DNA from: CAZPBO01 sp964584815
GTDB lineage: Bacteria > Planctomycetota > SKW154
Length of the DNA stretch: 5,446 nucleotides
Direction of reading: 5' to 3'
Assembly (NCBI GenBank): GCA_964584815.1
Contig: CAZPBO010000084.1
Coordinates: forward strand, 1 to 5,446
The translations under genes and the position numbers were made by a program. Below, piece by piece: positions 1 to 5,420 of this stretch (position 1 is its first letter; each line of letters opens with the position of its first letter). The notes beneath the pieces were generated by a model. That model made no database searches. It was not told where the DNA came from and worked only from the letters and a program-made list of their open reading frames with translations.

Positions 1-1
1 G

Positions 2-79
2 ACATCGGCGCATATGAATATCAACCCTGATGTGTTGGCGGGTTTCGGAGTTTGCGTTGGGGCGGGGCAGGTTGTATAA
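2..79 (+). CDS. Possible C-terminal end of an upstream gene (partial)
   Basis: The second frame is open from the window edge to a TAA at 77-79, giving about 25 residues that end in a glycine- and valine-rich tail (GFGVCVGAGQVV). I do not recognise the family. If real, it is the end of a gene lying to the left, 27 bp before the HIT gene and on the same strand, so the two could be co-transcribed. The stop codon falls inside the candidate -10 element. Twenty-five open codons can occur by chance, so this rests on plausible composition and placement only. Confidence 0.3.
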   Translation, partial: TSAHMNINPDVLAGFGVCVGAGQVV

Positions 80-80
80 T
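52..80 (+). promoter_or_regulatory. Candidate sigma-70-type promoter for the HIT gene
   Basis: A perfect TATAAT lies at 75-80. Exactly 17 bp upstream, at 52-57, is TTGCGT, which keeps the TTG of the -35 consensus but matches only 3 of 6 positions. Transcription would start near 87, leaving a short leader of about 20 bases before the ATG at 107. The -10 match and spacing are seen directly; promoter activity is inferred. The -10 overlaps the stop of the possible upstream frame, which would make this an internal promoter if that frame is a real gene. Confidence 0.4.
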
Positions 81-94
81 GAGGGTGGTTCTGG

Positions 95-100
95 GGAGGT
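95..100 (+). promoter_or_regulatory. Ribosome binding site of the HIT gene
   Basis: GGAGGT, within the run GGGGAGGT at 93-100, lies 6 bases before the ATG at 107. It is a near-ideal Shine-Dalgarno sequence and fixes the start of the HIT protein. Confidence 0.8.
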
Positions 101-106
101 GTGTAA

Positions 107-448
107 ATGGAATGTATCTTCTGCCGCATAGTTTCAGGAGAGGTGTCGGCGAAGAAGGTGTATGAGGATGATGATGTGGTGGCGTTTGAAGATATTCGTC
201 CGCAGGCGCCTGTTCATATCCTTGTCATCCCGAGGCGCCACATTGCCACTGTGAACGACCTGACCGAGTCAGACGCGCAACTTATAGGCAGACTTGTGCT
301 TGTGGCGAAAAGGATAGCGGCGGAACGCGGCTTGGCAGAGCGAGGTTACAGGCTCGTTCTGAACTGCAACCGCGACTCAGGACAGGAGGTTTTCCATATC
401 CATCTACATCTTCTTGGTGGGCGCAAGTTCACCTGGCCGCCTGGGTAA
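107..448 (+). CDS. HIT-family nucleotide-binding hydrolase (HINT type)
   Basis: This is a complete 113-residue histidine triad protein, the usual length for bacterial HINT-branch members. The signature HIHLHLLGGR near the C-terminus supplies the triad H97, H99 and H101. By family precedent the central H99 is the nucleophile attacking the alpha phosphate of nucleoside phosphoramidates or adenylates, and the conserved SGQEVFH lead-in helps position phosphate. The N-terminus carries C3-x-x-C6 (CIFCRI), and the RRH around H45 could complete the zinc site seen in many HIT proteins. It is soluble and cytoplasmic, with no signal peptide. The ATG at 107 is set by a strong ribosome-binding site. The natural substrate cannot be told from sequence; bacterial HINTs usually hydrolyse aminoacyl-adenylates or AMP-lysine-like compounds in vitro. 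It is first in a run of three + strand genes, though their functional link is unclear. Confidence 0.93.
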   Translation: MECIFCRIVSGEVSAKKVYEDDDVVAFEDIRPQAPVHILVIPRRHIATVNDLTESDAQLIGRLVLVAKRIAAERGLAERGYRLVLNCNRDSGQEVFHIHLHLLGGRKFTWPPG

Positions 449-498
449 TGCTTAATTTTCGGGGCGGTTTTGCCGAAGAGATGGTAGCAGTCGCTTTT

Positions 499-503
499 GG
501 AGG
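499..503 (+). promoter_or_regulatory. Ribosome binding site selecting the start at 511
   Basis: GGAGG, continuing as GGAGGGGG to 506, lies 7 bases before the ATG at 511. The two in-frame ATGs upstream (448 and 481) have no comparable motif, so this site favours the shorter protein. Confidence 0.65.
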
Positions 504-510
504 GGGTTGT

Positions 511-798
511 ATGTCTGCTGTGGGGTTACCTGTTGGGCTTTATGAGGGGGTGAAGGAGTATCTGCCGCGCCCGCTGCGGAGCGAGGAGCGCACACCCAGG
601 TTGCTTGCTGCGATATTTTTTGTTCTTTGGGGCGGCAACGATTGGTCGGATGTGGAGAAAGCGGGTTTCGGGTGTGGTGGGGATGATGCGCGCAGGTTGT
701 ATAAGATGCTGTGTGACTTAAAGACCTGGGCACGGATTGAGGCGGTGGTTCTGGGTGAGATGAGTCGTGGGCGGTTCAGGAAATGGGCTGCCGCATAG
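511..798 (+). CDS. Small protein resembling the N-terminal domain of IS5-type transposases
   Basis: A 95-residue soluble protein with no signal peptide. I do not recognise it as a known stand-alone family. Its pattern follows the helical N-terminal domain of IS5-group transposases (the DUF4096 type): a YLPRPL motif, then RLLAAIFFVLWGGNDWSDVE corresponding to the family's 'I-x-Y-x-L-x-TG-x-x-W-x-x-L' stretch, then a helix (DDARRLYKMLCDL) and a W-A-R-I segment matching 'G-x-W-x-x-I'. In transposases this helical region is thought to bind DNA. No DDE catalytic domain follows, since the frame stops at 798 and the lipoprotein gene comes next. It is therefore either a transposase relic or a stand-alone DNA-binding protein. 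The frame is also open from an ATG at 448 that overlaps the HIT stop (TAATG), giving 116 residues; the ribosome-binding site at 499 makes 511 the better start. The domain assignment is by eye and moderate. Confidence 0.6.
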   Translation: MSAVGLPVGLYEGVKEYLPRPLRSEERTPRLLAAIFFVLWGGNDWSDVEKAGFGCGGDDARRLYKMLCDLKTWARIEAVVLGEMSRGRFRKWAAA

Positions 799-810
799 AA
801 TGGCTGTGCT

Positions 811-840
811 CTGCTGCGGAAGCGGACCGCTTTACAGTAG
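811..840 (+). other. Intergenic stem-loop (imperfect inverted repeat)
   Basis: The core AAGCGGACCGCTT (820-832) is a perfect 13-base palindrome around a central A. As RNA it would form a 5-bp stem (820-824 with 828-832) closed by a 3-base loop. Below an internal loop of 3 by 2 bases, CTGCTG (811-816) pairs with CAGTAG (835-840), adding 6 bp including one G-U. No T-run follows on either strand, so it is not a standard intrinsic terminator. It lies 12 bases after the stop of the transposase-like gene and 22 bases before the lipoprotein start. It could be an operator, an RNA processing or stability element, or chance. Confidence 0.45.
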
Positions 841-862
841 AAAACCTTGGAGCAGCAGATAA

Positions 863-1366
863 ATGAGGGAAGTGGGATTGCTTTTTGCCGTGTTGGTTTT
901 GCTGGCAGGTTGCGGAGGCGGAGCATCGGGTGTGGTGGAAGGACTCGGATTTGCCATTAGGATGCCGACAGGCTGGGATGTGAAGGCTGACGACGAAGAC
1001 GAGGTGGTGGCGCTTGAACCGAAGGAGAGCAAAGACGACAAGTTTAGAGAGAATGTGTCCGTAATAGTGGAGAATGTGAAGGAAGGAACCGAACTTGAAG
1101 AATATGTCAAAAGACGAGTAAGAGATATGAAGCGGTTATCAGAAGATTTCTATTTGTGGGGGAACACGAAAGCGGCTCTTTACGGCGTCACTGCACGGCG
1201 GCTTGTCTACTCAATCACTTTCGCACGCATCAAGTGTAAGTGCTTGGCTTTCATAGCAGTGCGCGGGGCTTATGGATATGTCGTGACCTGCGCTGCCGAA
1301 CCCCACCGCTTTGACCAACTCCTGCCGTTGTTTAAGGAATGCGTTGGAAGTTTTCGCTTCAAATGA
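863..1366 (+). CDS. Small lipoprotein with a PsbP/DcrB-like domain
   Basis: A 167-residue exported lipoprotein. A short hydrophobic signal (residues 4-16) ends in the lipobox L14-A-G-C17, the predicted site of lipid attachment and signal peptidase II cleavage. Glycine rather than aspartate at +2 would, by the enterobacterial rule, not retain it in the inner membrane. The mature part opens with a strand and turn (FAIRMPTGWDV), has alternating strands and helices, and ends in FKECVGSFRFK. This 'P-x-GW ... SFRF' layout is typical of the PsbP/Mog1/DcrB (DUF1795-like) fold, whose bacterial members are mostly of unknown function. Four cysteines occur in the mature domain (C125, C127, C143, C160). 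The ATG at 863 has only a modest GGAG at 849-852, 10 bases upstream. The gene converges on hslU, 34 bp away. Lipoprotein status is secure, the fold is probable and the role is unknown. Confidence 0.8.
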   Translation: MREVGLLFAVLVLLAGCGGGASGVVEGLGFAIRMPTGWDVKADDEDEVVALEPKESKDDKFRENVSVIVENVKEGTELEEYVKRRVRDMKRLSEDFYLWGNTKAALYGVTARRLVYSITFARIKCKCLAFIAVRGAYGYVVTCAAEPHRFDQLLPLFKECVGSFRFK

Positions 1367-1400
1367 GCGGGTTGCAGTTTTCTGACTCTGGCGGGAACGC

Positions 1401-2723
1401 TTAAAGGATGTAGCGGGAGACATCAGTGTCTTTTGCAATCTCTTCAAGTCGCTGGCGGACATAGTCGGCGGTTATAGTGACTTTGGCACCGGGCATATCG
1501 GGTGCTTCAAAGAGCAGGTCCTCAAGCAGTTTTTCAAAGACGGTGTAGAGCCTGCGCGCGCCGATGTTCTCCGTCCTTTTGTTAATTTGTGCAGCGATGC
1601 TTGCCACCTCCTTCAACGCCTCATCCTGAAACTCAATCCGCACACCTTCTGTGTCAAGCAGTGCGGCGTATTGCTTGGTCAGGGCGTTTTCGGGCTCGGT
1701 TATGATACGATAAAACTCGTCTTCTCCAAGCGGTTGCAACTCCACTCTGATGGGAAAGCGTCCCTGCAGTTCTGGGATGAGGTCTGCGGGTTTTGCGACA
1801 TTGAAGGCGCCTGCGCCGATGAAGAGGATATGGTCGGTGCGGATGGGTCCGTGCCGTGTCAGGACGGTTGTTCCTTCAAGAATCGGCAGTAGGTCGCGCT
1901 GAACACCTTCGCGGCTCACATCAGGTCCTGCGCCTTTTTCACGCCCCGCCACCTTGTCCAACTCGTCTATGAAGATTATCCCTGACTCTTCCGCCCGACG
2001 CAACGCCTCTTTCCGTATCTTATCGCGGTCAAGTTGCTCCTCCGCCGCCCGTTCTGTCAGCACATCCAGCGCTTCCTTCACCTTCATCCGCTTCCTCTGC
2101 TGCTGTTGCGGTCCCATTCCCTCAAAAAAACTCTGAAGGTCAAAACCCAGATGCTCTATGCCGCTTGGACCGAAGACTTGCACTGTAGGTGTTTGGCGCA
2201 CCAGAACCTCTATCTCAACCTCGTGCTCGTTGAGGAGTCCCTGACGCAGCATCTTTCTGATGGAAGAGCGGTCGGTGGCGGGCAGTTGTGTGACGGTGTC
2301 GGGGTCGGACATAAGCGCTTCAAGGACGCGTTTTTCGGCGGTTTTGCGGGCGATTTTGCGGATGCGTTCAGTTTCTTCGGTTCGCACCTTATTGAAGGCG
2401 ACCTCAACGAGGTCACGCACCATTGATTCCACATCGCGTCCGACATAGCCGACTTCGGTGTACTTTGACGCCTCAACTTTCAGAAAAGGTGCTTTTATGA
2501 GGTTTGAGAGACGGCGGGCTATTTCGGTTTTGCCGACGCCTGTTGGACCAATCATAAGGATGTTTTTGGGTGCGACCTCATCGCGCATAGGCGGGGCGAG
2601 TTGTTTTCTGCGCCAGCGGTTGCGTATCGCAATCGCCACCGCCTTCTTTGCCGCTCCTTGTCCCACGATGTAGCGGTCAAGATATTCAACGATTTTTCTC
2701 GGCGTGAGTTCTGCCTCATCCAT
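1401..2723 (-). CDS. hslU: ATP-dependent unfoldase HslU (ClpY), ATPase subunit of the HslUV protease
   Basis: A complete 440-residue AAA+ unfoldase, close to the 443 of the E. coli protein. In order: N-terminal LTPRKIVEYLDRYIVGQ; Walker A GPTGVGKT (59-66); pore loop GYVG (92-95), which grips substrate; an inserted I domain from about 110 to 240; Walker B IIFIDELD (249-256); sensor and arginine-finger region with GRFPIR (321-326); sensor-2 GARR (388-391); and a C-terminus ending VSRYIL. That tail inserts into HslV and activates it, so this protein should pair with a real HslV. HslU hexamers unfold cytoplasmic proteins and feed them to HslV. The I domain and GYVG loop separate it from ClpX. The start at 2723 has GGAG (2732-2735) 8 bases upstream. 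It begins 30 bp after rnfA and is probably in the same operon. hslV, usually immediately upstream, is not in the window. Confidence 0.97.
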   Translation of the reverse strand: MDEAELTPRKIVEYLDRYIVGQGAAKKAVAIAIRNRWRRKQLAPPMRDEVAPKNILMIGPTGVGKTEIARRLSNLIKAPFLKVEASKYTEVGYVGRDVESMVRDLVEVAFNKVRTEETERIRKIARKTAEKRVLEALMSDPDTVTQLPATDRSSIRKMLRQGLLNEHEVEIEVLVRQTPTVQVFGPSGIEHLGFDLQSFFEGMGPQQQQRKRMKVKEALDVLTERAAEEQLDRDKIRKEALRRAEESGIIFIDELDKVAGREKGAGPDVSREGVQRDLLPILEGTTVLTRHGPIRTDHILFIGAGAFNVAKPADLIPELQGRFPIRVELQPLGEDEFYRIITEPENALTKQYAALLDTEGVRIEFQDEALKEVASIAAQINKRTENIGARRLYTVFEKLLEDLLFEAPDMPGAKVTITADYVRQRLEEIAKDTDVSRYIL

Positions 2724-2731
2724 TTTCGCTG

Positions 2732-2735
2732 CTCC
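2732..2735 (-). promoter_or_regulatory. Ribosome binding site of hslU
   Basis: GGAG on the - strand lies 8 bases before the hslU ATG at 2723, in the 30-bp gap after the rnfA stop. It supports separate initiation of hslU on a shared transcript. Confidence 0.55.
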
Positions 2736-2753
2736 AAACAGTGCCGCCCGCGC

Positions 2754-3476
2754 TTATTCACCGACAGGCAGTCCCGCAAACCCCATAAAGGCAAGCGCCA
2801 TCAAAGCGGTGCATATGAAGGCAATAGGAGCGCCCTTGAGTGGCTTGGGCAGGGGCGCTAACTCCAACCGTTCTCTTATTCCCGCCATCAGAAGCATCGC
2901 CAATGTAAAACCAAGTCCTGCCGCGAATCCTTGTATCAGGCAGAGGAGGAAACTGAAATCGCGCGGCATTCCCTCGCCCATATTTGTCCAGAATGTCTCC
3001 GCGTTCAGCACCGCAACGCCCAGAACTGCGCAGTTGGTCGTTATCAGCGGCAGGTATATCCCTAACGCGTCGTAAAGCGGCTTGGACGCCTTCTTTATGA
3101 ACATCTCCACAAACTGCACAAGCGTCGCAATGGTCAGAATGAAGACCAGTGTTCGCAGTATCGGATAAAGGTTGAAGTCCGATGTGCTGTAGTCGCCGAA
3201 GAGGCGTCCTATGTGGTAGAGAATATTGGTCTTATAAGGGGCGAGGATGAGAAGGTGTAGGAGCCAAGTGACAAGCGCCGCCAAGGTCATAACGAATGTA
3301 ACGGCAAGTCCCATACCGAGTGCGGTGTCGGTCTTCTTTGAGACGCCTATGAAGGGGCAGAGTCCCAGAAAGCGCGCCAGAACAAAGTTCTTGACCAGAA
3401 TCGCGCCGATGACCACCCCCACTATCTGCACAAAAAGCGATGTCTTCTGCGCCGCAGCAGCAAGCATTATATCCAT
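2754..3476 (-). CDS. rnfA: Rnf electron-transport complex subunit RnfA (RsxA)
   Basis: An integral membrane subunit of the Rnf ferredoxin:NAD+ oxidoreductase, which couples electron transfer to Na+ or H+ movement. Family motifs are strong: NFVLARFLGLCPFIGVSKK (30-48), LVQFVEM (119-125), GIYLPLITTNCAVLGVA (139-155) and GIRERLELAPLPKP followed by KGAP. C40 and C149 match the cysteines that, with two in RnfE, hold the [2Fe-2S] cluster between the subunits. These motifs favour RnfA over its homologue NqrE. About six membrane helices are visible. At 240 residues it is longer than the usual 190-200. Compared with E. coli RsxA as I recall it, the extra length is about 14 residues at the N-terminus, about 20 between helices 2 and 3 (near 80-103), and about 11 before GFAAGLGF. 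The start at 3476 follows AAGGAG by 7 bases. The gene begins 12 bp after rnfE. Confidence 0.94.
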   Translation of the reverse strand: MDIMLAAAAQKTSLFVQIVGVVIGAILVKNFVLARFLGLCPFIGVSKKTDTALGMGLAVTFVMTLAALVTWLLHLLILAPYKTNILYHIGRLFGDYSTSDFNLYPILRTLVFILTIATLVQFVEMFIKKASKPLYDALGIYLPLITTNCAVLGVAVLNAETFWTNMGEGMPRDFSFLLCLIQGFAAGLGFTLAMLLMAGIRERLELAPLPKPLKGAPIAFICTALMALAFMGFAGLPVGE

Positions 3477-3483
3477 CGTCTGA

Positions 3484-3489
3484 CTCCTT
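3484..3489 (-). promoter_or_regulatory. Ribosome binding site of rnfA, overlapping the rnfE stop
   Basis: AAGGAG on the - strand lies 7 bases before the rnfA ATG at 3476, and its first base is the last base of the rnfE stop codon (TAA, 3491-3489). It sets the longer N-terminus of RnfA and suggests rnfE and rnfA are translated together. Confidence 0.75.
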
Positions 3490-4226
3490 TATTCGGACGA
3501 CTCTTCGGACTCTTCTTTTTTCTGCTTTTTCTTAGCGGCTCTTTCGGCGGCTTCGCGGGCGAGTTCCTCCGCTATTGTGCGCTGTTTGGCAAAAGCCGCC
3601 TCTTTTGTGTGCTCCTCTTTGCGCATCCGCGCCCACTTAAACAGTCCCAGAAGCAGACCTATGAGGAGGAACGCGCCGACAGGTTGCGTCATCACAAGCG
3701 CTGGCTGAAACCACGGCTTGAGTCGTTCCCAATGCGCGAGTGGATATCCCCACAACTCACCTGCACCTGTCACTTCTCGTATCCCGCTTATTATCACAAG
3801 CGCCAGCAGAAAACCCAACCCGATACCGATGCCGTCGGCAACCGAATAAACAGGTTTGTTCTTGGACGCGAACGCCTCCGCACGACCCAAGATTATGCAG
3901 TTGACCACTATCAGCGGGATGAAAATACCAAGCGCTTTATGGAGGTCGGGCAGATATGCGCTCATCACAAGGTCAACTATGGTGACGAAAGTGGCGATGA
4001 CGACGATGTAGCAGGGAATGCGCACGCCTTCAGGGATGGCACGGCGCAGAAGTGATATTATCAGGTTGGAGAATATGAGGACAAAAGTAGCCGCCGCCGC
4101 CATACCGATACCGTTCTTCAGACTTGTCGTCACCGCAAGCGTGGGACACAAGCCCAGCATTATCACGAATATCGGATTCTCACGCCAGATTCCCCGCACA
4201 ACCTCCCCAAAGAAACTCCTTTTCAT
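3489..4226 (-). CDS. rnfE: Rnf electron-transport complex subunit RnfE (RsxE)
   Basis: The membrane partner of RnfA in the Rnf complex, 245 residues from the ATG at 4226. Characteristic stretches are GIWRENPIFVIMLGLCPTLAVTT (12-34), the segment ending at N109-C110 that begins with GIFIPLI, and SGIREVTGAG (147-156). C27 and C110 are the expected ligands of the intramembrane [2Fe-2S] cluster shared with RnfA. About six membrane helices end near residue 198. A strongly charged tail of about 45 residues follows, rich in E, K and A and ending KKKQKKEESEESSE. This is unusual in length and probably cytoplasmic. The start at 4226 matches the family N-terminus and has AGGA (4238-4235) 8 bases upstream. 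The frame continues to a TTG at 4253 and an ATG at 4235, but neither has a properly spaced ribosome-binding site. It lies 27 bp after the transporter gene and 12 bp before rnfA. Confidence 0.94.
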   Translation of the reverse strand: MKRSFFGEVVRGIWRENPIFVIMLGLCPTLAVTTSLKNGIGMAAAATFVLIFSNLIISLLRRAIPEGVRIPCYIVVIATFVTIVDLVMSAYLPDLHKALGIFIPLIVVNCIILGRAEAFASKNKPVYSVADGIGIGLGFLLALVIISGIREVTGAGELWGYPLAHWERLKPWFQPALVMTQPVGAFLLIGLLLGLFKWARMRKEEHTKEAAFAKQRTIAEELAREAAERAAKKKQKKEESEESSE

Positions 4227-4234
4227 AACCCCCA

Positions 4235-4238
4235 TCCT
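4235..4238 (-). promoter_or_regulatory. Ribosome binding site selecting the rnfE start at 4226
   Basis: AGGA on the - strand lies 8 bases before the ATG at 4226. It abuts the alternative ATG at 4235 and lies downstream of the TTG at 4253, so it cannot serve either of those. Confidence 0.5.
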
Positions 4239-4253
4239 ATAATCATTAAGCAA

Positions 4254-5420
4254 TTAATTTTCCTGTTTGACGGTGGGATGGTCAACCCAAAAACGGCTTT
4301 TGGCGAGCAGTGCCATAAGGAGCGCCGCTGCGCAGGCGAACAGTGCTGCGTATGAGAAGGCAAATTTCGCACTTATGCGCTGCCAGATGGTGCCGAAGAG
4401 GATGTTTGACACAAGTGCGGCTCCGCCGGCTGTCAGGTAGAACGCCGCGAACGCACCGCCTCTTCCCAACCGCGCCCGCTCTGCCACCAATGCCCTTACA
4501 GGTCCATCATAGGAGGCGTGATAGGCGCCATACACCGCGAAAAGAAGCACCACCGCGCCGCGACTCAAAAAATGCGCAAACGATACAAGTAGCACCCCTT
4601 TCACCAGCATCGCCGCGCACACAACGCGCCAAGCCCCGAACCTGTCCGCCGCCCTCCCCACAGGCACGCTCATCCCCGCATAAACCGCATTGAAAAGCGT
4701 CCACAAAAGCAGCATCTCCGATTGCGTAACCCGAAACTGCAGCGCCCGCAGAATATAAAAGGTCTGCGCCACACGCGCAAAACCGAAAACCGCCATCACA
4801 AAAAGGAGCACCCCAAACCCCTTCTTGTCTCCCTCTGCCTCCGCCGCCTTCCTGTGTGTCACCATCCTGCGACTCGGCTTCACCCACAAAACCACAACAA
4901 GAACCGAAGCAAAGGCGGGCAACACCGAAAAGAGCACCACCTCGCGAGTGGTGAGAGCCAAAAGCAGCACCGCGCCAAGGAGGGGTCCCAAGAATGCACC
5001 TGCTGTGTCAAGGGCGCGGTGAACGCCGAAAGCAGCCCCGCGTTCCGCCGTTCCCGATGCCTCCGACAGCATCGCGTCGCGAGGGCTTGCCCGCACACCT
5101 TTGCCTGCTCTGTCTGCCACCCGAAAGGCGAGGATATGCGATGGCGCAGCCGCCGCAAACAGTATAAACCGACTTAATGCCGCCAGAAGATAGCCGACCC
5201 ACACAAAAATGCGCCGCTTGCGCACCCTATCCGACAACACCCCACAGCCCACCTTCAAGGCGTGCTCCACCACTTCCGCCAGTGCTTCAAGGAAACCCAG
5301 ATACTCCGCCCCCGCGCCCAGACCCCGTGTCAGTATCACAGGATATATCGGGCGCACCATCTCACCCGACACATCCATAAACAGACTCGCTATCCCAAGA
5401 CGCACCACATTCTTACGCAT
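4254..5420 (-). CDS. Major facilitator superfamily transporter
   Basis: A complete 388-residue MFS protein of the inner membrane with about 12 hydrophobic segments in two halves separated by a charged central loop (about 181-200). Motif A is clear in the first half (G60-VLSDRVRKRR, between helices 2 and 3) and its relic in the second (GRAADRFG, 255-262). Other landmarks are ADRAGKGVRASPRDAML (102-118) and HRALDTAGAFLGPLLG (134-149), matched in the second half by YDGPVRALVAERARLGRGGAFA. This pattern belongs to a group of uncharacterised bacterial MFS proteins usually annotated as drug-efflux-like. Substrate and direction cannot be read from sequence. The ATG at 5420 is preferred because AAAGG (5427-5431) lies 6 bases upstream. 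The frame also opens at a TTG at 5426, which directly abuts that motif. The gene is followed 27 bp later by rnfE and probably heads the visible part of that operon. Confidence 0.9.
   Translation of the reverse strand: MRKNVVRLGIASLFMDVSGEMVRPIYPVILTRGLGAGAEYLGFLEALAEVVEHALKVGCGVLSDRVRKRRIFVWVGYLLAALSRFILFAAAAPSHILAFRVADRAGKGVRASPRDAMLSEASGTAERGAAFGVHRALDTAGAFLGPLLGAVLLLALTTREVVLFSVLPAFASVLVVVLWVKPSRRMVTHRKAAEAEGDKKGFGVLLFVMAVFGFARVAQTFYILRALQFRVTQSEMLLLWTLFNAVYAGMSVPVGRAADRFGAWRVVCAAMLVKGVLLVSFAHFLSRGAVVLLFAVYGAYHASYDGPVRALVAERARLGRGGAFAAFYLTAGGAALVSNILFGTIWQRISAKFAFSYAALFACAAALLMALLAKSRFWVDHPTVKQEN

Noticed and set aside
448..510. N-terminal extension of the transposase-like gene from the ATG overlapping the HIT stop (TAATG)
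   Set aside because: The frame is open and the overlap looks like coupling, but no ribosome-binding site precedes 448. A strong GGAGG sits 7 bases before the ATG at 511.
799..862. Promoter for the lipoprotein gene in the gap before it
   Set aside because: TACAGT at 833-838 is a poor -10 match, and no -35-like hexamer lies at the right distance. It also falls inside the stem-loop.
540..1110. Two overlapping - strand open frames antisense to the transposase-like and lipoprotein genes
   Set aside because: Their products are low-complexity serine/proline-rich sequences with no recognisable domain, opposite better-supported + strand genes. They are shadow frames.
1587..2673. Several + strand open frames opposite hslU
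   Set aside because: hslU is an unambiguous full-length gene on the other strand. The opposing frames have no family features and no ribosome-binding sites that I can support.
3499..3515. Short direct repeat (GACTCTTC twice) near the rnfE 3' end
   Set aside because: It simply encodes the E/S-rich end of the RnfE tail. Two 8-base copies are too short to call a repeat element.
4238..4243. TATAAT on the + strand near the MFS-rnfE junction
   Set aside because: No -35-like sequence lies 16-18 bp upstream, and no + strand gene starts after it. It is an A/T-rich chance match in a short gap between - strand genes.
4226..4280. Possible internal promoter for rnfE on the - strand
   Set aside because: A weak ATTATA is present near 4240, but the sequence 17 bp upstream does not resemble a -35 element. 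The 27-bp gap fits read-through from the MFS gene better.
4343..5380. Arginine/proline-rich + strand frames and a - strand frame overlapping the MFS gene
   Set aside because: Their composition is what out-of-frame reading of G+C-rich membrane-protein codons produces. The MFS frame carries clear family motifs throughout.
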